Shown: positions 23,056-37,068, counted from the first letter of the stretch. The stretch: DNA of 64,000 bases from Anticarsia gemmatalis (GCF_050436995.1 NC_134766.1:3596001-3660000), one strand, 5' to 3'. A program made the numbers and translations. Notes: generated by a model not told the origin, from the sequence alone.

Positions 23056-23305
23056 CTAGCTGACTCGCGCAACTTCGCTTGCATCACATACGAGAGAATC
23101 GGTCAAAATGTTCCCCGTTTCTGAAACATTTTTTACTGGTACTCTGCTCTTATTGGTCGTAGCGTGATGATATATAGCCTATAGCCTTCCTTGATAAATG
23201 GGCTATCTAACACTGAAAGAATTTTTCAAATCGGACCAGTAGTTCCTGAGATTAGCGCATTCAAACAAACAAACAAACTCTTCAGCTTTATAATATTAGT
23301 ATAGA
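23056..23305 (-). mobile_element. Non-autonomous Helitron, family A
   Basis: The minus strand starts TCTATACTAATATTATAAAG after A and ends GAGTCAGCTAG before T. It is complete. Confidence 0.85.
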
Positions 23306-23309
23306 TATA

Positions 23310-25500
23310 TACAAGTTGTATGTACATATGTACACCAACGGGTTCAGAATAACTACCAATTTTATACCACGTGTTTGTGCTTTTATTCCTTCGTTTATCT
23401 TTATTTTACAAGTTACTGTTATTTGAGAGTTCGTATTTTGGTTTTTATGACTGTTTGAGTGCTTGCTTTAAGGAATAATGTGGAAGTATGTTATCAGGCA
23501 GTTACGGCATCCTACAGTTAACTTCTGAGTTATGTTATACAGTTTTAGGCATGGGGAAAATGTTTTTTCTCAAGGATAAACTACTTATTATTCTTCTAGT
23601 CAAAAGTAATAGCCGAAAAAGGCAGGTGGGCCTTTGAATTTTCCTGGACTATCACAAAAAACATATCACTTTAAATAAATTTAGCACGGTGAACATAAAG
23701 TCACTAACTACGAACATAAAGAAACTACTTCCCTCATTGGGAGGAGACCCTTGCCTAGCAATGGGACAGTTTTAGTTTAGTAAAATTTATTTTCTTTGAA
23801 ATATTTATTATTATTATTATGTTCGTCTGTTTCATATCTCGGGACTACAGAGTCCCGGACATTTGGAAGGCGTGCGTGGGGCCGAAGCCAACACGTAGAG
23901 GCCCTTTTTAGATATAATTTATTCCAAAATTAGACTGCAGTGTCAATAACTGATTCTGGTCAACAGCAACCTCAAACCATCTTGTTATCAGATAAGAACA
24001 CTCGAATCTTGGAGTAAGCAAACGTGATACATTGTATTGAAGTGCCACTTTATTTGACACTGTTTATGAGTTGAGTAGATATCACACAATGTAGCAGGAA
24101 TTATTGTTATCTCTATCTTAAATAAATAGTAATACATAGCACATAATGAGTTATATTGTACCTGTGTAAAGTTTACGAAACAACACATTTTAACTAACAT
24201 TTTTCGTTTAGTTATTTATCTTTCTTACAACTATCTTTATAGATTTGTACCCAATACAACAATGTGGCATATTCATAAATTTTACTTAGCCCGAATTAAA
24301 TATTGTAATTAATTGTCTTAGTATGACTATACTTAACATAGTAAAGTGCAATTTTAAATATATATCCATTAAGCAATTCTATATTTTTTATAAATAAATA
24401 AAATTATAACACTTCCATATTTTGTCAGAAAGCAGCACTTTCAATATTTAATCCTCACACAACTTTACAGTGCAATATTTCAAACTAAAACATCAGATAA
24501 AGTACCCATAAATAACAATTCTTCAGCAATAAAAGTCACAAATAAAATTAAAAATACATATCAGCAAATTAAATTTTGCTAAACAAAGTTACTCCAATAT
24601 ACTTAGTGAACGGCCCTTCGTATAAAAGTCATTTACCCCTAAAACTGGGAGAATTCTCCACATCTCTCGTCCAAGAGTCATTGCCCTACAACACGAGATT
24701 CCTCAGAAAACCAATTTTCTCCGTAATATTGACCTTTGATCTCAAGTTTCTCACGGAGTCACACTTTCACTTAGATATTTATTTATGAGTCGCCCACGAT
24801 TCTGTTCCCGGGGGACATGTAAGTCAGTAATCCCTTCAAAGATGCTTTATGGGTTCAGCGACCTTGGTACCTAACCCATTTCTGAATAAATGTAAAAAAC
24901 TTACATACTAATTTCAATATTTGATTTATTTCTAAAATCCTCCTGTTTAAACTCTCTTCACCTTCCTTTTAAACTTCCTATCTTTTAATGATACGTCTTC
25001 AACCAAAATAAAGGTCTTGCTATCTCCATCTTAGTTAGCATTGCTTCTACGTATAGTAGTCTACTATGTAACCCTATGTCTCATTTTTGCCCACATTCAT
25101 ACCCTATGGGGCTTTAACCCGAACAATTTTTTTTTATAAAACCCCATGTCCGAGACATAGCAGACATAAACACCCAAATTCCATTCATCAACTCAATTGA
25201 CTACTAGATCCCTTCAATACCGGATGTACGCTCAAACAACACACAATTAACCGGAACACTACAGTAACATGATCTACAATAGTTTACGTAACAATGGTAT
25301 CGGCGGTGTTATAACAACGCAATTACCTATTACCACACCGGTTGTGTAATGGCACATAAAATATAATCCGCTAAACAAACCGACGGAAACCTGTTGTTGT
25401 GTACAGTCATAAGCAAGAAATATCCGCCTGGTCAATATTCGACTATGGCCGCCAGTTTAATAGAAAGCCTGGTAGGACTCCGTTTATCAATCAAGTGTAT
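23310..25500. other. AT-rich non-coding DNA with small repeat remnants
   Basis: It holds a minus-strand LINE-end remnant at about 23738-23778 (gggaggagacccttgcctag on plus). A repeat fragment at about 23815-23910 contains an ATT run followed by a GC-rich stretch (gggactacagagtcccgg). Nothing else is recognised. Confidence 0.4.
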
Positions 25501-25504
25501 GCAC

Positions 25505-25670
25505 AATGCACAGGTACACTCTCTATTCTATCACTCTCATGGTGAGACGAATATTCAACGAACAGTGGGAGGTAAGGCGCAACCCAGGATCAACGGCTCT
25601 AAGTGCTCTTCGAGGCACGAAGGTCTACATCCTCTGAGAACACAAACTCTGAGAATTTCTTAACAAATAA
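25505..25670 (+). mobile_element. Dispersed LINE-like fragment
   Basis: The sequence ctctcatggtgagacgaata, aggatcaacggctctaagtg and ctctgagaatttctta resembles a lepidopteran dispersed element in which the frame reads SHGETN...PRINGS. It is a fragment and the assignment is from memory. Confidence 0.4.
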
Positions 25671-26487
25671 CTCAGAAAATATTTTTTAGCCCGACCCAGG
25701 AATATATCGTTACGCGGCTTTTGTAAACCAATAAAAATGCTATTAGAAAAAGGGCAGTCCGTACATATTATTGCTTCTGACTGTACAAGGACTTACTTAC
25801 ACGAATACACAATGTGGACGTACTCTCTTATACATACATATACATTATACATACAAATGAACAGCAAATAAACTTTAGTTGATGTAGGTAAGTTTTCAAG
25901 GGCCTCTGAGGCAAAAAAACTACTTTAAGTTTTTTGTTATGAATAACAGACAGGGTACTTAGAGTATAATAAATTTAATATGTGTATTTTTATTTGATTC
26001 TCACATTAATAAGGTGGAAAAAGAGATCAATTCTATGAACGTCAATAAAAAATGTTAAGTACATTGTTTTATATCCTATTTGGTATACCACAAAAAACTT
26101 AAATTAAAAGTTCATCAGACAAACTAACCTAAAGAACAATAATTACAACCATTTTTCGTAAGTAAAATTAATCAAGGACAAGTGGTATTCACCTGTTTTT
26201 TTTTATGAGAAATGTTTTCTTTAGAGGTTACCAAGACGCTGCATCTGTACATATTCATTTTAGTACTTTTATGTTTTTAACAAAAAGACAAACACCTCAT
26301 AAACATTATATTATTATAGCTCTTTCATTTACTATGTCAACAAACAGCTACTGCATACAACACAATGCTAGTTTTTTCCTGCACGGTGTCCTCGGACGTG
26401 CGCCCGCGCATATCACACTGTGTCAAACTAACATACAACACAGATAAATGTACAAATTAATTTGTATTGATAGACTTTAATTTAATA

Positions 26488-26659
26488 TCTATTGTTACTA
26501 ATATTATAAATTTTTGATATTTGGTTAAATGTTGAAGCTACAGAACTGATATTAACGAAATTTGGTACAACAAATTCATAACCTTGATTAACACAAAGGA
26601 TAGGTACTTTTGACCCAGAGAAATCGTTTCACGCGGACAAAATCGCGGGAAGAAACTAA
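26488..26659 (+). mobile_element. Helitron, family C-like, CTAA end
   Basis: It starts TCTATTGTTACTAATATTAT after A and ends ACTAA before T, which fits CTRR. The interior has acaaaggataggtacttttg and cacgcggacaaaatcgcggg. Confidence 0.55.
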
Positions 26660-28789
26660 TATTTCCTTGACAAAAGGTGTACGACCAGATACCTAAGTGT
26701 CACTGGAGTTCATTGCATAAGGGGCGGGGCCCAGGACCACACGTCACGGTCTCCTGTGGGAGAATTATCTATGTCCAGCTGAGGACGCTTTTTCATTAAC
26801 ACGATGATGGTTGTGATTCATATGACCGAATGGGCGGCTGTGAAATGGCGATTTGATAGGAATAACACAACTTAGCATTATAGGAATTAATAATATAGTA
26901 TTTTGGTAAAACGTTTTTACTCTACGTGGACCCACCGTTGCAGCGATTAAAATCTAGTTATAAGCTGTTCAATTTCATACTCAAGTAAGAATTTAAAGCT
27001 GATTGTCTAAAACACAAAATAGTAACAATTTGAATAGCAGCTAAATCCTGTTTAGAGTCTTATCTTAATCGCTGTAATCTCTTAATTTATCTTACTTTTA
27101 TACAATTCAATCAACAATAAATTGTTATCTTTCAATTAGACAAAAATTATATTAAAGAATTGAACTACCAATGAAACGAAAAACAAAATGGGGATTTCCA
27201 AAAAAATGTGTGCAATGAAGGTATCTATGTTATCATTCGAAATTATCTAAAGAAAAATATTGTGTTTTTTGATAACAAAAAATGAAAAAACAAAATTTTG
27301 TAGGTACCTTATTTAATACCATTAGTGACGTATAGCTGGGCACGGGTATTATTTTCAAAGTACAGAGAAATAAAGCTTTGAATAGACCAGTTAATATAAC
27401 TTCACAAGTTCAATAAATCAACTATAGTTATCTTATTGGAACTTCAAGCTCAAAGAAAGGAGCAGTACGCTTGTAGCAATTCCCGAAATTTCGTGAAGTA
27501 GTGGTTAAACATACCCATCTTTTTTTGGCTTTACTCCAAAACCTCGTGAGGTTTTAGGAGAGAGGCACACGTGTCCACTTCTATAGTATAATCGTCTATC
27601 CATATTTCAAGACCATAATTACAGTCATTTATTTCTGTAAAGGCAATACAGCCTTGAATAGGGAGGTTATTGGTGATTGATTGGCTTCAAATGGTTTTAC
27701 AATCACACTTAGTTTCTTGGTTTAGATTGGAGTAAGAAGGTCGGGTATTGAGCAGAGGTATAGCAGACCCTGGGGAAAAAAGTGACAACATGATACGTAA
27801 CACCTGTGACAGGAGAGGACGATGATTTAGCATAGTTTATCAAGAAGACAAGGTAGCGATTCCCTTTCACTACACCCGGGTACTATAGCGCTACCTTTTT
27901 TTTTTTTTTAAATTTGAGGAAAAGCTGACAGCGCTTCTAACGTACTTCGCATTAATACTTTTTCAGGTATTTTTAAACAGCAAAAAGTCCCTCATCCATA
28001 GTGATATCGCGCTATAGACCAAGAGAGAAACAAAACAGCGATGACTAACTAAAACGGGAGAGGACTCTTATACCCAGAAGGTAGAGAAAAACTTTCAAAA
28101 AATTAACTTCCTTAGAAGATTGTTTTCACAAAAAGTAACCCGATAGATTGTTTCCTCAACAAACACGTAAGGTTAAAAATAAATCCTGTAATACCATAAT
28201 GATTCACTCCCAATCCGGCCTCCGTATCACGTGCCTTTAAGGGCTTAACAATAGATTCGCGCGTCGTCAATCAAACAGGTTAATGTATTGTATTCTAATT
28301 ATTATTCCGGTGATTTATATTCAACACTTCGAAAACTGACCGAGTAAATTTATGTGATAGGTATTGAATTGTATAGAAGCTTGATTTAATACGGGTCATT
28401 GTTTTAAGGTGCTATCGTTAGCAGTCCCATGGCTACTCCATCTATTCTAGCTATTCGGCCCATTTTTACCCACTGTTGAACATAGATCTCCTCGCCAGTA
28501 TGCTATTTTTTAAGATATCTACTCCATATACTGTAATACTGAGCCTAGCTGTCTTACAAAATTGTTAAAAATTACTAAAGTTTCATAGTCCACTTAAATT
28601 ATTCAATTAAGTTTACATTACCCAATCTAATGTATTATTACAAAACGTGTACAAACTATCTCTATTAGTCATAAATTAACGTGACGTGCTATCAATCTAG
28701 CAGATTAAGATATTATTAGCATATCACAACCTCTTATCATCCGATAAACTTTATATCAAGCCGTAAATTATTTACTAAGGCTTGCTTAT
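26660..28789. other. AT-rich non-coding (intronic) DNA
   Basis: It includes a 15-T run near 27898 preceded by a short inverted repeat (aaggtagcg / cgctacctt) and a worn LINE remnant near 28460-28500. No exon seen. Confidence 0.4.
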
Positions 28790-28954
28790 GTGTCGCGGGG
28801 ACTTTTACAAACATACAAACAACGGACACAAAGTACAACCAGACCTGAAACACCTATTTTTGGATCGCACAAATAATTGATCCGTGTAGGAATCGAACCC
28901 TCCCGACGCAATGGTAGCGGCGAGGCGGCCTAAACTTCACCACAGAAGGCAGTC
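28790..28954 (-). mobile_element. tRNA-derived SINE, family 1
   Basis: The minus strand starts GACTGCCTTCTGTGG, with a B-box GGTTCGATTCC, followed by the body shared with 2009-2195. A 104-codon plus-strand frame overlapping its head is incidental. Confidence 0.7.
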
Positions 28955-31050
28955 TAAAATATTTTGTGAAATTGTATACGCACACGGAACCACAGCCATG
29001 TTGTTCGTTATGAATGGAGTCTGGAGTCTGGAATATTGTCTAGATCTAGCACAAAGGCACACGTGTCAGGTTTTATACAACCTAGATGAATACTGGCTGT
29101 ATACTCTTACACTCTTTCCACGTGCAAAGATAAAGCAACCATTTCTGAAAGGTGTTATTGCGGGGTGTTTTCTCGTAGTCATATTTTTTTTGTTTTTTTG
29201 GATGAAGAGTACTGTTGTGTTGTAGCAAGTGCTGTCAGCTGCAGTCCGGTGAGCTGATTGGTGAAGAAACAATTACAGGATGGAATATAATTTTTGCGAG
29301 TGCAAAAGTTGCCGCGTCTTAGTATTTGAACTGAGCGTCTCCGTGCTTCAGAAGATACGAAAAAGATGTTCTTGATTGATTAGTAATCGTGAAGTTTTGA
29401 TTATACCGTCACAAATCTTAGATGCCGTCATTCCTTGCAAGTTTTTCTTTCCAAAAACTAATTTACATACAAAGGAAGTACGCAAATCGAAAAACAAAAC
29501 AGTAGTTGCTACCCATTGATTTCGCTACCTGTTAATTTCGTATCTAACTATAGGTACCTACCTAAGGCTGAGCTCAAATGAAGACTGATTGAAAACAGTC
29601 TCATGACAAGTCTATTTTCTTTCTTCTTATACCTACGTATCAAACAACTCTGTTTATGAAACGTCTAGTTCGAAGTGTGCATTGTCTAAAAAACCTATGA
29701 AGTTTGAATGTGTGACGTCATTTATGCGATGCGACAACGTAACGCAGTGTTGTGGCTTGGCCCTTAGCTCTACCCTCTGCTTAACACTTCAATAATATAG
29801 AGTCGATTACGTCATAACATATCACAACTCTTTCCATGCACTTTTACTAAACCAATCATGCAAACGACATCACAGACCTATCAACTACTAGACGTGCGAT
29901 TGATTTACGAGCACTTATCAATATTATCTACCACCTATAACAACACATTTATCTAATCTATTTGAAATTTTCCTATGATTGCAGATGACTTTCAATACCA
30001 CACAGGTAATGTAGCAATATGATTGCTAAGATTTTTCGAGATTTAGCTGTCATAAGTAGGTAGACAAAATGGTATCTACGAGTAAGATAAAAATAGCTCT
30101 TATACAAACATGTCAATACTTTGAAGTTAAGCAAATATTGACGGCATGAAATGAACCTTCTGCGTGGGAAGCGGGTATTATTGCGTGCAATTGGAAAATT
30201 GTTGATATTATAGTGGAGAATTTTGTTTTGTTATACAACTTATATTGTGGTAAGTTCTGCACAAATATCGACCTGGAAGGCAATAATGTGTAATCGCTTT
30301 AGATCTTCAACGATAGTCAATTATAATGCCAAAATAAACTATCACGTAGTATTTTTTCTATGGTAACTTGTTTAAAGTCCACTAACGATTACAAAGTATT
30401 AAAATTTCTTATGAATAGCTACATAATTTCGTAGAAATTCTACGTAAGAACGTACTCAAGCTATAAATTCATAAACGTCCACGTACGCGTATGGAAGTAG
30501 AATCATAAATAGCAAACATACAAACAACACCCATTCAAAAGAAACGTTGTAAACATCGTAAAAACACATCGTAAGTGAACGTTATTGCTACAAATACTTC
30601 ATTAAGAAAACAATTTAAGTACTGCATACTTTGTTCGCACTACAATAAAAGATTAATTGATAAAGAATATTAATTCATTTTATACCAACTCAGTTTACAA
30701 CTGTTTTAATTTATAGAACTCAACTGTATCTATACCATCATCTGCAGACATAAACTATACTGATTTACTGATCTTTAATGTGACAAAACATTTTAAAGGC
30801 GATTTGTAATTTATACAAGCCAAACGGATCTATGTTTAACAACATTGCATAGGGTACACACACACACTTAAACCAGAAAACATAATAATATCTATTTCTA
30901 GTCAAAATGTTCCTAAAAATTCGCAATGCAGACATCAATAAAAAGACTCTATCTCATCAGAAATACATATCACTGTTTATCCATTCACCAACACTACAAA
31001 TTCAGGGCCATCAGTACAACAGACTCAACATCAAACGTACTAAAAACAAA
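28955..31050. other. AT-rich non-coding (intronic) DNA
   Basis: No exon or recognised repeat on either strand. Confidence 0.4.
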
Positions 31051-31165
31051 CCCCTGGTTTCTTAGGTACATTTAGCGGTAGTTTATCTATCCAATAGCGT
31101 TTAAAATCATATAAAAAAACGCTATTGAATAGATAAACTACCGCTAAATGTACCTCAGAAACCAG
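31051..31165. mobile_element. Palindromic hairpin MITE, copy C
   Basis: CCCCTGGTTTCTTAGGTACA is mirrored by TGTACCTCAGAAACCAG. The loop is tttaaaatcatataaaaaa. ACAAA occurs on both sides, so the target duplication is less clear than in other copies. Confidence 0.85.
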
Positions 31166-31711
31166 ACAAAAGCTACGCGAAACATCTGCATCATAATATG
31201 ACGTTTGAATGAATGCACCAGATGTTACAAGTACCTGTCCAGTCTAGACGAGAGTACACGCATTGCCAAACGTGACTAAGTAGACTGTTTTATACGTACA
31301 AATATATTCAAATGACCTATGAATAGTATGAATGAGAAATAAGGAGGAAAATGTGAAGTACATTAGAATAAAGTGTCGCAATTAAAATTATAATCTTTAC
31401 GATTTTGAATAATCTTTACGATTTTACTTACAAATTTTACTATTAAAGGAAATTAAGTAAATTAATTCCCCTATATATACTTCAGGATATCACCTTGGCT
31501 ATTGAAAATTCGCTTAAAAACTAGAATAATGGGTAAGGTCTTGGTCCCTTACTAAAATCGACCAAACACTATGGGCCCCTGATCACAGGAGGGAAGCTGG
31601 ATATGGACCTGACGCACGATTTTGTCACGAGCGTCCGAAATTGTACCTACGCTACTACCCTCATGAAAGCTAAAGCTGAAGAAATTTCGTGAAACAAATA
31701 ATAGTTTAGAA

Positions 31712-31813
31712 GTGAGTATGGCCGAGTGGTAAAAGTTGACACCTCCCACGCATGTGGTCGCAGGTTCGAACCCGAGGCAACACACCAATGACTTTTCGAA
31801 GTTATGTGTGAAA
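31712..31813 (+). mobile_element. tRNA-derived SINE, family 2 fragment
   Basis: An A-box-like tatggccgagtggtaaaag and B-box GGTTCGAACCC are followed by acaccaatgacttttcgaag, a body I recall from lepidopteran SINEs. Its arms are not those of an intact tRNA. Confidence 0.6.
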
Positions 31814-32221
31814 TGTCATTCATCGAACTTTAATCAATCGTAAAGAGTCAACAGCAATGACGCGAGATAACCGTCAATTAAGCGGCTTCTAATTTAATTC
31901 TCATTGATTAACTGAAGCACTAGTAATTGGCATCATCATTGTTTACTTAACCCTGGTGAACTAAGATTATGACTCGTGGGAAATGGGAAATAATTGTGAA
32001 TGTTGCAGACGATGAGACGTCGATATTCTTCTATCCATTGAGTATATAGCATGTCTTGTACAGTGGAGAAACACGTGTAGATCTACCTTCTAGAGTTCTA
32101 GACATATTATTGTACTTTGTGAACTTCTAAACTTGTCTGACACTTCCATTTATCATAGTTTAGGATTGATACCTTAGCTATTGATGTGTTTTATTTATTT
32201 AATTTAACTTATATACATATA

Positions 32222-32280
32222 ATACACTTACTAATATTATAAATGAGTTTCTTTCCGTTTCTTCTCACGAGCAACCAGCT
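32222..32280 (+). mobile_element. Helitron 5' fragment
   Basis: It contains acttactaatattataaatg followed by unrelated sequence; no 3' end. Confidence 0.35.
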
Positions 32281-32605
32281 TTTCCGAAAAGGTCAATAAA
32301 TCATATGAATATTTCAAAGACTCTGTACAAAATTTATGACAAACAAGAATTTAATTTGAAAAACAAAACGTCTCTATGACATGTCTAGGACTCTAAATAA
32401 TCGTATTAACTCAATTCTCAACGAATGAGCTGCATTAAAGTAAAAAGCCACTATTAAAAAATCCACATTAAAAAATGTAATGTTTTACTAAGCAACTCAA
32501 AAAGTATATAATATTTCGGTCAACAAACTCAAAAAGAAAAAATGGCTTCATTACTTGGTTTTGTAAAACAACGCTCACAACTAATTACATTTTCTGAATA
32601 CTTAA

Positions 32606-33753
32606 GCCATCAAAAACATTCTGTAAAAACCTCAAGTCTCGCCGTAAAAAGTTGTGAGATCGATATAATACCAAGTCGATTAATCTATTTAGTCTCTACT
32701 TAAAGGACCTTCTGTCTTAAGTTATTACGTATGTTATTATCATGCCAATTTAAAAAAAAACACCTTTAAAACAAATAGACCGACCTGGCCATCGCATGAT
32801 TTAATTATTAGTATGTATCACACTACACAGCACGACGAGAAGTTAATGCTCCTGAAATGTTAATGGCGAATTTGTGTTTTCTTGCGATGACCAAGTCGAT
32901 CTAATTGTTTTAAAGGTATTTTTTTTAAATTGGCATGATAATAACATACGTAATAACTTAAGACAGAAGGTCCTTTAAGTAGAGACTAAATAGATTAATC
33001 GACTTGGTATTATATCGATCTCACAACTTTTTACGGCGAGACTTGAGGTTTTTACAGAATGTTTTTGATGGCATCTCACTTCTTTTTGTAGAGCGAACAT
33101 AAGTCCAATTTGTATGGAAAGACGTATTTTTCATAATTCAACATATTTTCCTATGGGAATGGTGTTCAGTTTCATGGGCTAAACACCCTTATCCACCCTA
33201 TACCCCCTCCCCCGTTATATCTCATATAGTAGGTACCTATTTACACCTATTTATTTTATTTTCTGCTGTAATAATAATTCATTAACTGCAAATGTAACCT
33301 TGTAATCTTATACATTTATATGGGATTACAAAGTTATTGTTGCAGTTGGTGTATTTAGAAAACTGGACCGAAATTAGAAAATATTAAATTTTTCCCATGA
33401 TTAAGACACTAAACCCTATTTGTATTCTAAATTTTAAGCTTCTAAGTCTGCTAGAAGTACCTTAGACTTTTGATGATCGGTGAGTCAGTGAGTCAGTGAA
33501 TCAGTGAGTGACAAAATTCAAAATTTTAACAAGTTGTCATTCCTAAACTACTGGTTCAAATTGACTGAAATTTTAAATATACCGTGTTTATACAATGACT
33601 GATTAGTTGCTGAAAATCCAGGCTTCTTGTTTTATCCACAAAGAAATTATAGGGGTGTCAAAAATAGCCCGAATTGCTTCGAGAAAAGGATGTTACGGCC
33701 GTGCCGCTTTTTTTTGCTCGACTTGCGGGGGCACTTCCGTGCCCCCAGATTAA
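32606..33753. mobile_element. 1.15-kb fold-back element, copy 2
   Basis: It is nearly identical to 7047-8208 along its whole length. The palindrome is 32606-33072 and the GC hairpin about 33727-33746. It differs by scattered substitutions and small indels, for example agagcgaacat versus agagcgaatagagcaaacat. TTAA precedes it (32602-32605) and overlaps its right end (33750-33753). Confidence 0.8.
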
Positions 33754-36700
33754 CGTAATTTGTAAGATCTTCATTACATTCAGGGTCGGACCATTTGTCT
33801 GAATCTTTCTTCCCATTTCCTACACATAAAGGGAAGCTCGCACATTTTTCAAACTACCCTCGGAAGCCTGTCTCGCGGGTACATAGAGCGAAAAGAATTA
33901 TGAGGATACGATATCTGGGAAGTAAAATGTGAAAAAAAGTAGTTCAAGCGAGAAAAGTTATGAGAGTCACAATGTTCTCAAAATATTTTATTATTATATT
34001 TCGGACTTTATCCGTGTAAGAATCATCTCCAAATTATTCGGACAAAAAAGGCAGTAAGAGTCTGACAATTTAGTTGATAACCTTACCTTGGCATGGACAG
34101 TCTATCCAGCTTATAATTAATAGTTTGTGTATTAACAAAATAAACTAACCATATCTAGAAGACCAACATCATCTGCATAAACCTACAATCAATGACGTTT
34201 TTAATTCTAAATTTCGTATACCTCAGCTAGCCGCGAACCTTGTATAAATATAAGGTTCCCTACTAAGTTGTTGGACTATAGTTTGTCTTCTATTCTGCTT
34301 AGTATCGTTTAAACCAATTCAATAGTTTCAAAGATAGAGCTGCAAAAGAATGATTTATTTCTCTATAACACACTACTACGGATAGTGTCAAATAGTTTGC
34401 TTACTCATCCGTGTGCATAAAACTATAATTTATAACCCTTGATAACGTAATTGGATAGAGGTTATTATCTGTGGTAGAGAACGTATAAATTTTATGAAGC
34501 ATGACATGCTGATTCATTTCGAAAGGCCTTTTTTATATTAAAGGTCCATATCTTATTACAGGAGAATAGCTTTGCCCAGTACTGGGACAGTTAGTTTACA
34601 AATATTGTATCAGTATTTTATTTTCACCGACTCTCTTTCCATCCTAAGGTTGCCAGTAAGAACCTTGTAGGTAAACCTATGCGATAAGGCCGCCATTAAT
34701 ACCTACATTATATATTTCCTTCCTTCATTTTCTAATTGTATAGTGTACGAATAAAAAATACTTTTATTTCATAACATTTTCAGTATTTATTCCTGCGTAA
34801 AATTGTTCAATTGATGTTCAAAATAATAAGTCTAAAACTACTATCAGTATATACCAGTCGGCATAATGAATAGAATTAACGGTATCATTGTTATCAACGT
34901 TAAAACAAACAAGTACTTATTAGCATTTATCCCTTTGCTTGATAACGTGTTGTGTCTTTTTCTCTCAGTCGGATCTTTCACTTTTATTAGTTTATTATTT
35001 GTTGTAGTTATCTTGGTTTTTACATAATTATATTGTTAAAACCATTTGGCGGTTAAAAAGAGTGGCCAGGAGTTTCTTGCCAGCTCTTCTCATTGGTCCT
35101 ACCTTCCGAACTGGCTGGCCCTAAATTCACTCTTTGTATCATTGACTATCATAAGTGTGAGCATTTGACCTAAATGATTTGATTTTGATTTTAATTCTGT
35201 GATATCTTAAAAAGAAAACAAGTTTTTCAACCTGAAGATTAATAATTTTCAGATGACATCATTTTGACTGATATTTCTATCTTTATCGAAGCTTTCTATA
35301 AACTTTATAGCATGAATGTATTTGTAAATTTTACGTTTGTATTAATTAACAATTATGGCGAGGTTTTGAAATTAAAGGTAAAGGAAAACTTTGGCATATT
35401 TCCTAGTAATTAACTAATTCCAAAAATATAAAACTAAAGCCCAAATAACCTTGTATTTCAGCTTATCATACAGCGTTAATTAAAAACAACAGGCAAACTA
35501 ATGAAAATGGGTTAACTTTAAGTGATGAATTGGCAGGAAAAAGTTAATAAATGGCAGTAGCTTACGCATACGACTGAAAATAAAAGTACCTATACTTTCC
35601 TTTAAATAATAATTACCAGTAATACTACAATGCAGGGAAAAATATATTATTCAGTTGGAGAAATAACTGCCAAAAAGTACAAGCCAAGGAAAATAAAATT
35701 TAATTGTATTTACTACCTATGTCACTGAATGCCAAATCGGAATCTCAAATTTTCCGGTTATTTTCAGAACTACTAGTTGGTATTATATTATTATGTGAAC
35801 AGAATCTTTTGTACTGTAAGTAAAGATATATGGATGTGAATTAAGGGAAGTTAGTAGGCATCGCAGCAAGTGGCGTTCTTAGACTTTGTCTGCCCCATAG
35901 CTATGGAAATATTACGACTTTTGTGTCTAAAATGTAATCGATTGTTAATTATTTTAGTGCCGTCATAACTCAAACCAATACCTTCTTACATTCTACAAAG
36001 TTACGACAATATCTTCCTACAATATACGAGTACTACTACTAACCCATTCGGAGACATATTGACGTATTAATACACTCTTCATCCTTTAAAAAATACGTGC
36101 AGTAATTACAAAGTAGCGCCCATATGGCCATGAACATACACCATGATCGTAGAGCCCAGTTAAAGGGAGACCGGCCTTGGAGGATCATTCGTCAACATGC
36201 TGATAGCTACTGTTTACATACTTCATCGCACGGGACTGTTATATCTATTAGCACATGTAAATATTATTTAGTTATGTACTCTTGCGGTTCATTTGTAATT
36301 CGTGCGGAAATCGTGATAAAGTTGTCCGGTTTGTCAAATACCTACTGGTGATGTTTTATGTGTTGTGTGGTTTATTTTGTCGATTGTTCGAGAACCATCG
36401 ACCAATAGTTTATTTATCGATCAGTTATTAAAAAATAATAATAAGATTATCGGTCTATCTATAATAAACTATTTAATGCTTTTTTGTTGATAAAACTAAG
36501 CAATATAACGCTTCTTTTCATAATTTCCCATCTCACGTGTACCTACTATGAAACCACGAGCACGTTTCAGGTCGTTTAATTATAAAAATAATAAAGAAAT
36601 AAACTCAATAAGAATTCCAAAAAAGTACCAGTTTTAATTAAAAAGTGTAAAAGACAGACAGTAATTAACATTTTCGAATTCTAATGAAGTAACAATCAAC

Positions 36701-36817
36701 TGTTGCACTCGCAGTACAAGATACTAACAATGTAATATCTAATTAGTAAAACTAATAGCCTTAACATTCCAAAAAATGAATAAACGTGGACAGCTGCAAA
36801 AACCCAAAATAATCACA
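33754..36817. other. AT-rich non-coding (intronic) DNA with LINE remnants
   Basis: It contains the LINE 3' end at 35036-35200 and a smaller RTE-like end at 35826-35905 (cgcagcaagtggcgttctta). A worn 'cccagtactgggacag' remnant is near 34570. No exon seen. Confidence 0.4.
35036..35200 (+). mobile_element. LINE 3' untranslated end with TTTGA tail
   Basis: The sequence aagagtggccaggagtttct, tgccagctcttctcattgg and ccttccgaactggctgg leads to gatttgattttgatttt. This matches the 3' end of a lepidopteran CR1/Jockey-type LINE as I remember it. The short-repeat tail marks the insertion end. Confidence 0.6.
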
Positions 36818-37068
36818 TCTATGTATACTAATATTATAAAGCTGAAGAGTTTGTTTGATTGTTTGTTTGAACGCGCTAATCTCAGGAACTACGGGTCCGA
36901 TTTGAAAAATTCTTTCAGTGTTAGATAGCCCATTTATTGAGGAAGGCTATATATCATCACGCTACGACCAATAGGAGTAGAGTATCAGTAAACAATGTTA
37001 CAAAAACGGGGAAAATTATGACCCATTCTCTCTTATATGACGCAAGCGAAGTTGCGCGGGTCAGCTAG
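36818..37068 (+). mobile_element. Non-autonomous Helitron, family A
   Basis: It starts TCTATGTATACTAATATTAT after A and ends GGGTCAGCTAG/T with the terminal hairpin. Confidence 0.85.

Noticed and set aside
28911..29225. 104-codon plus-strand open frame
   Set aside because: It begins inside a minus-strand SINE head, so the frame is incidental.
31712..31790. tRNA gene (Leu/Ser-like start gccgagtggt)
   Set aside because: The arms do not pair properly and the known SINE body follows.
32602..33753. piggyBac element, from flanking TTAA
   Set aside because: Only one of two copies shows TTAA and the ends are not inverted repeats of each other. Kept as a weak observation only.
36124..36351. 75-codon plus-strand frame
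   Set aside because: Not recognised; no exon borders.
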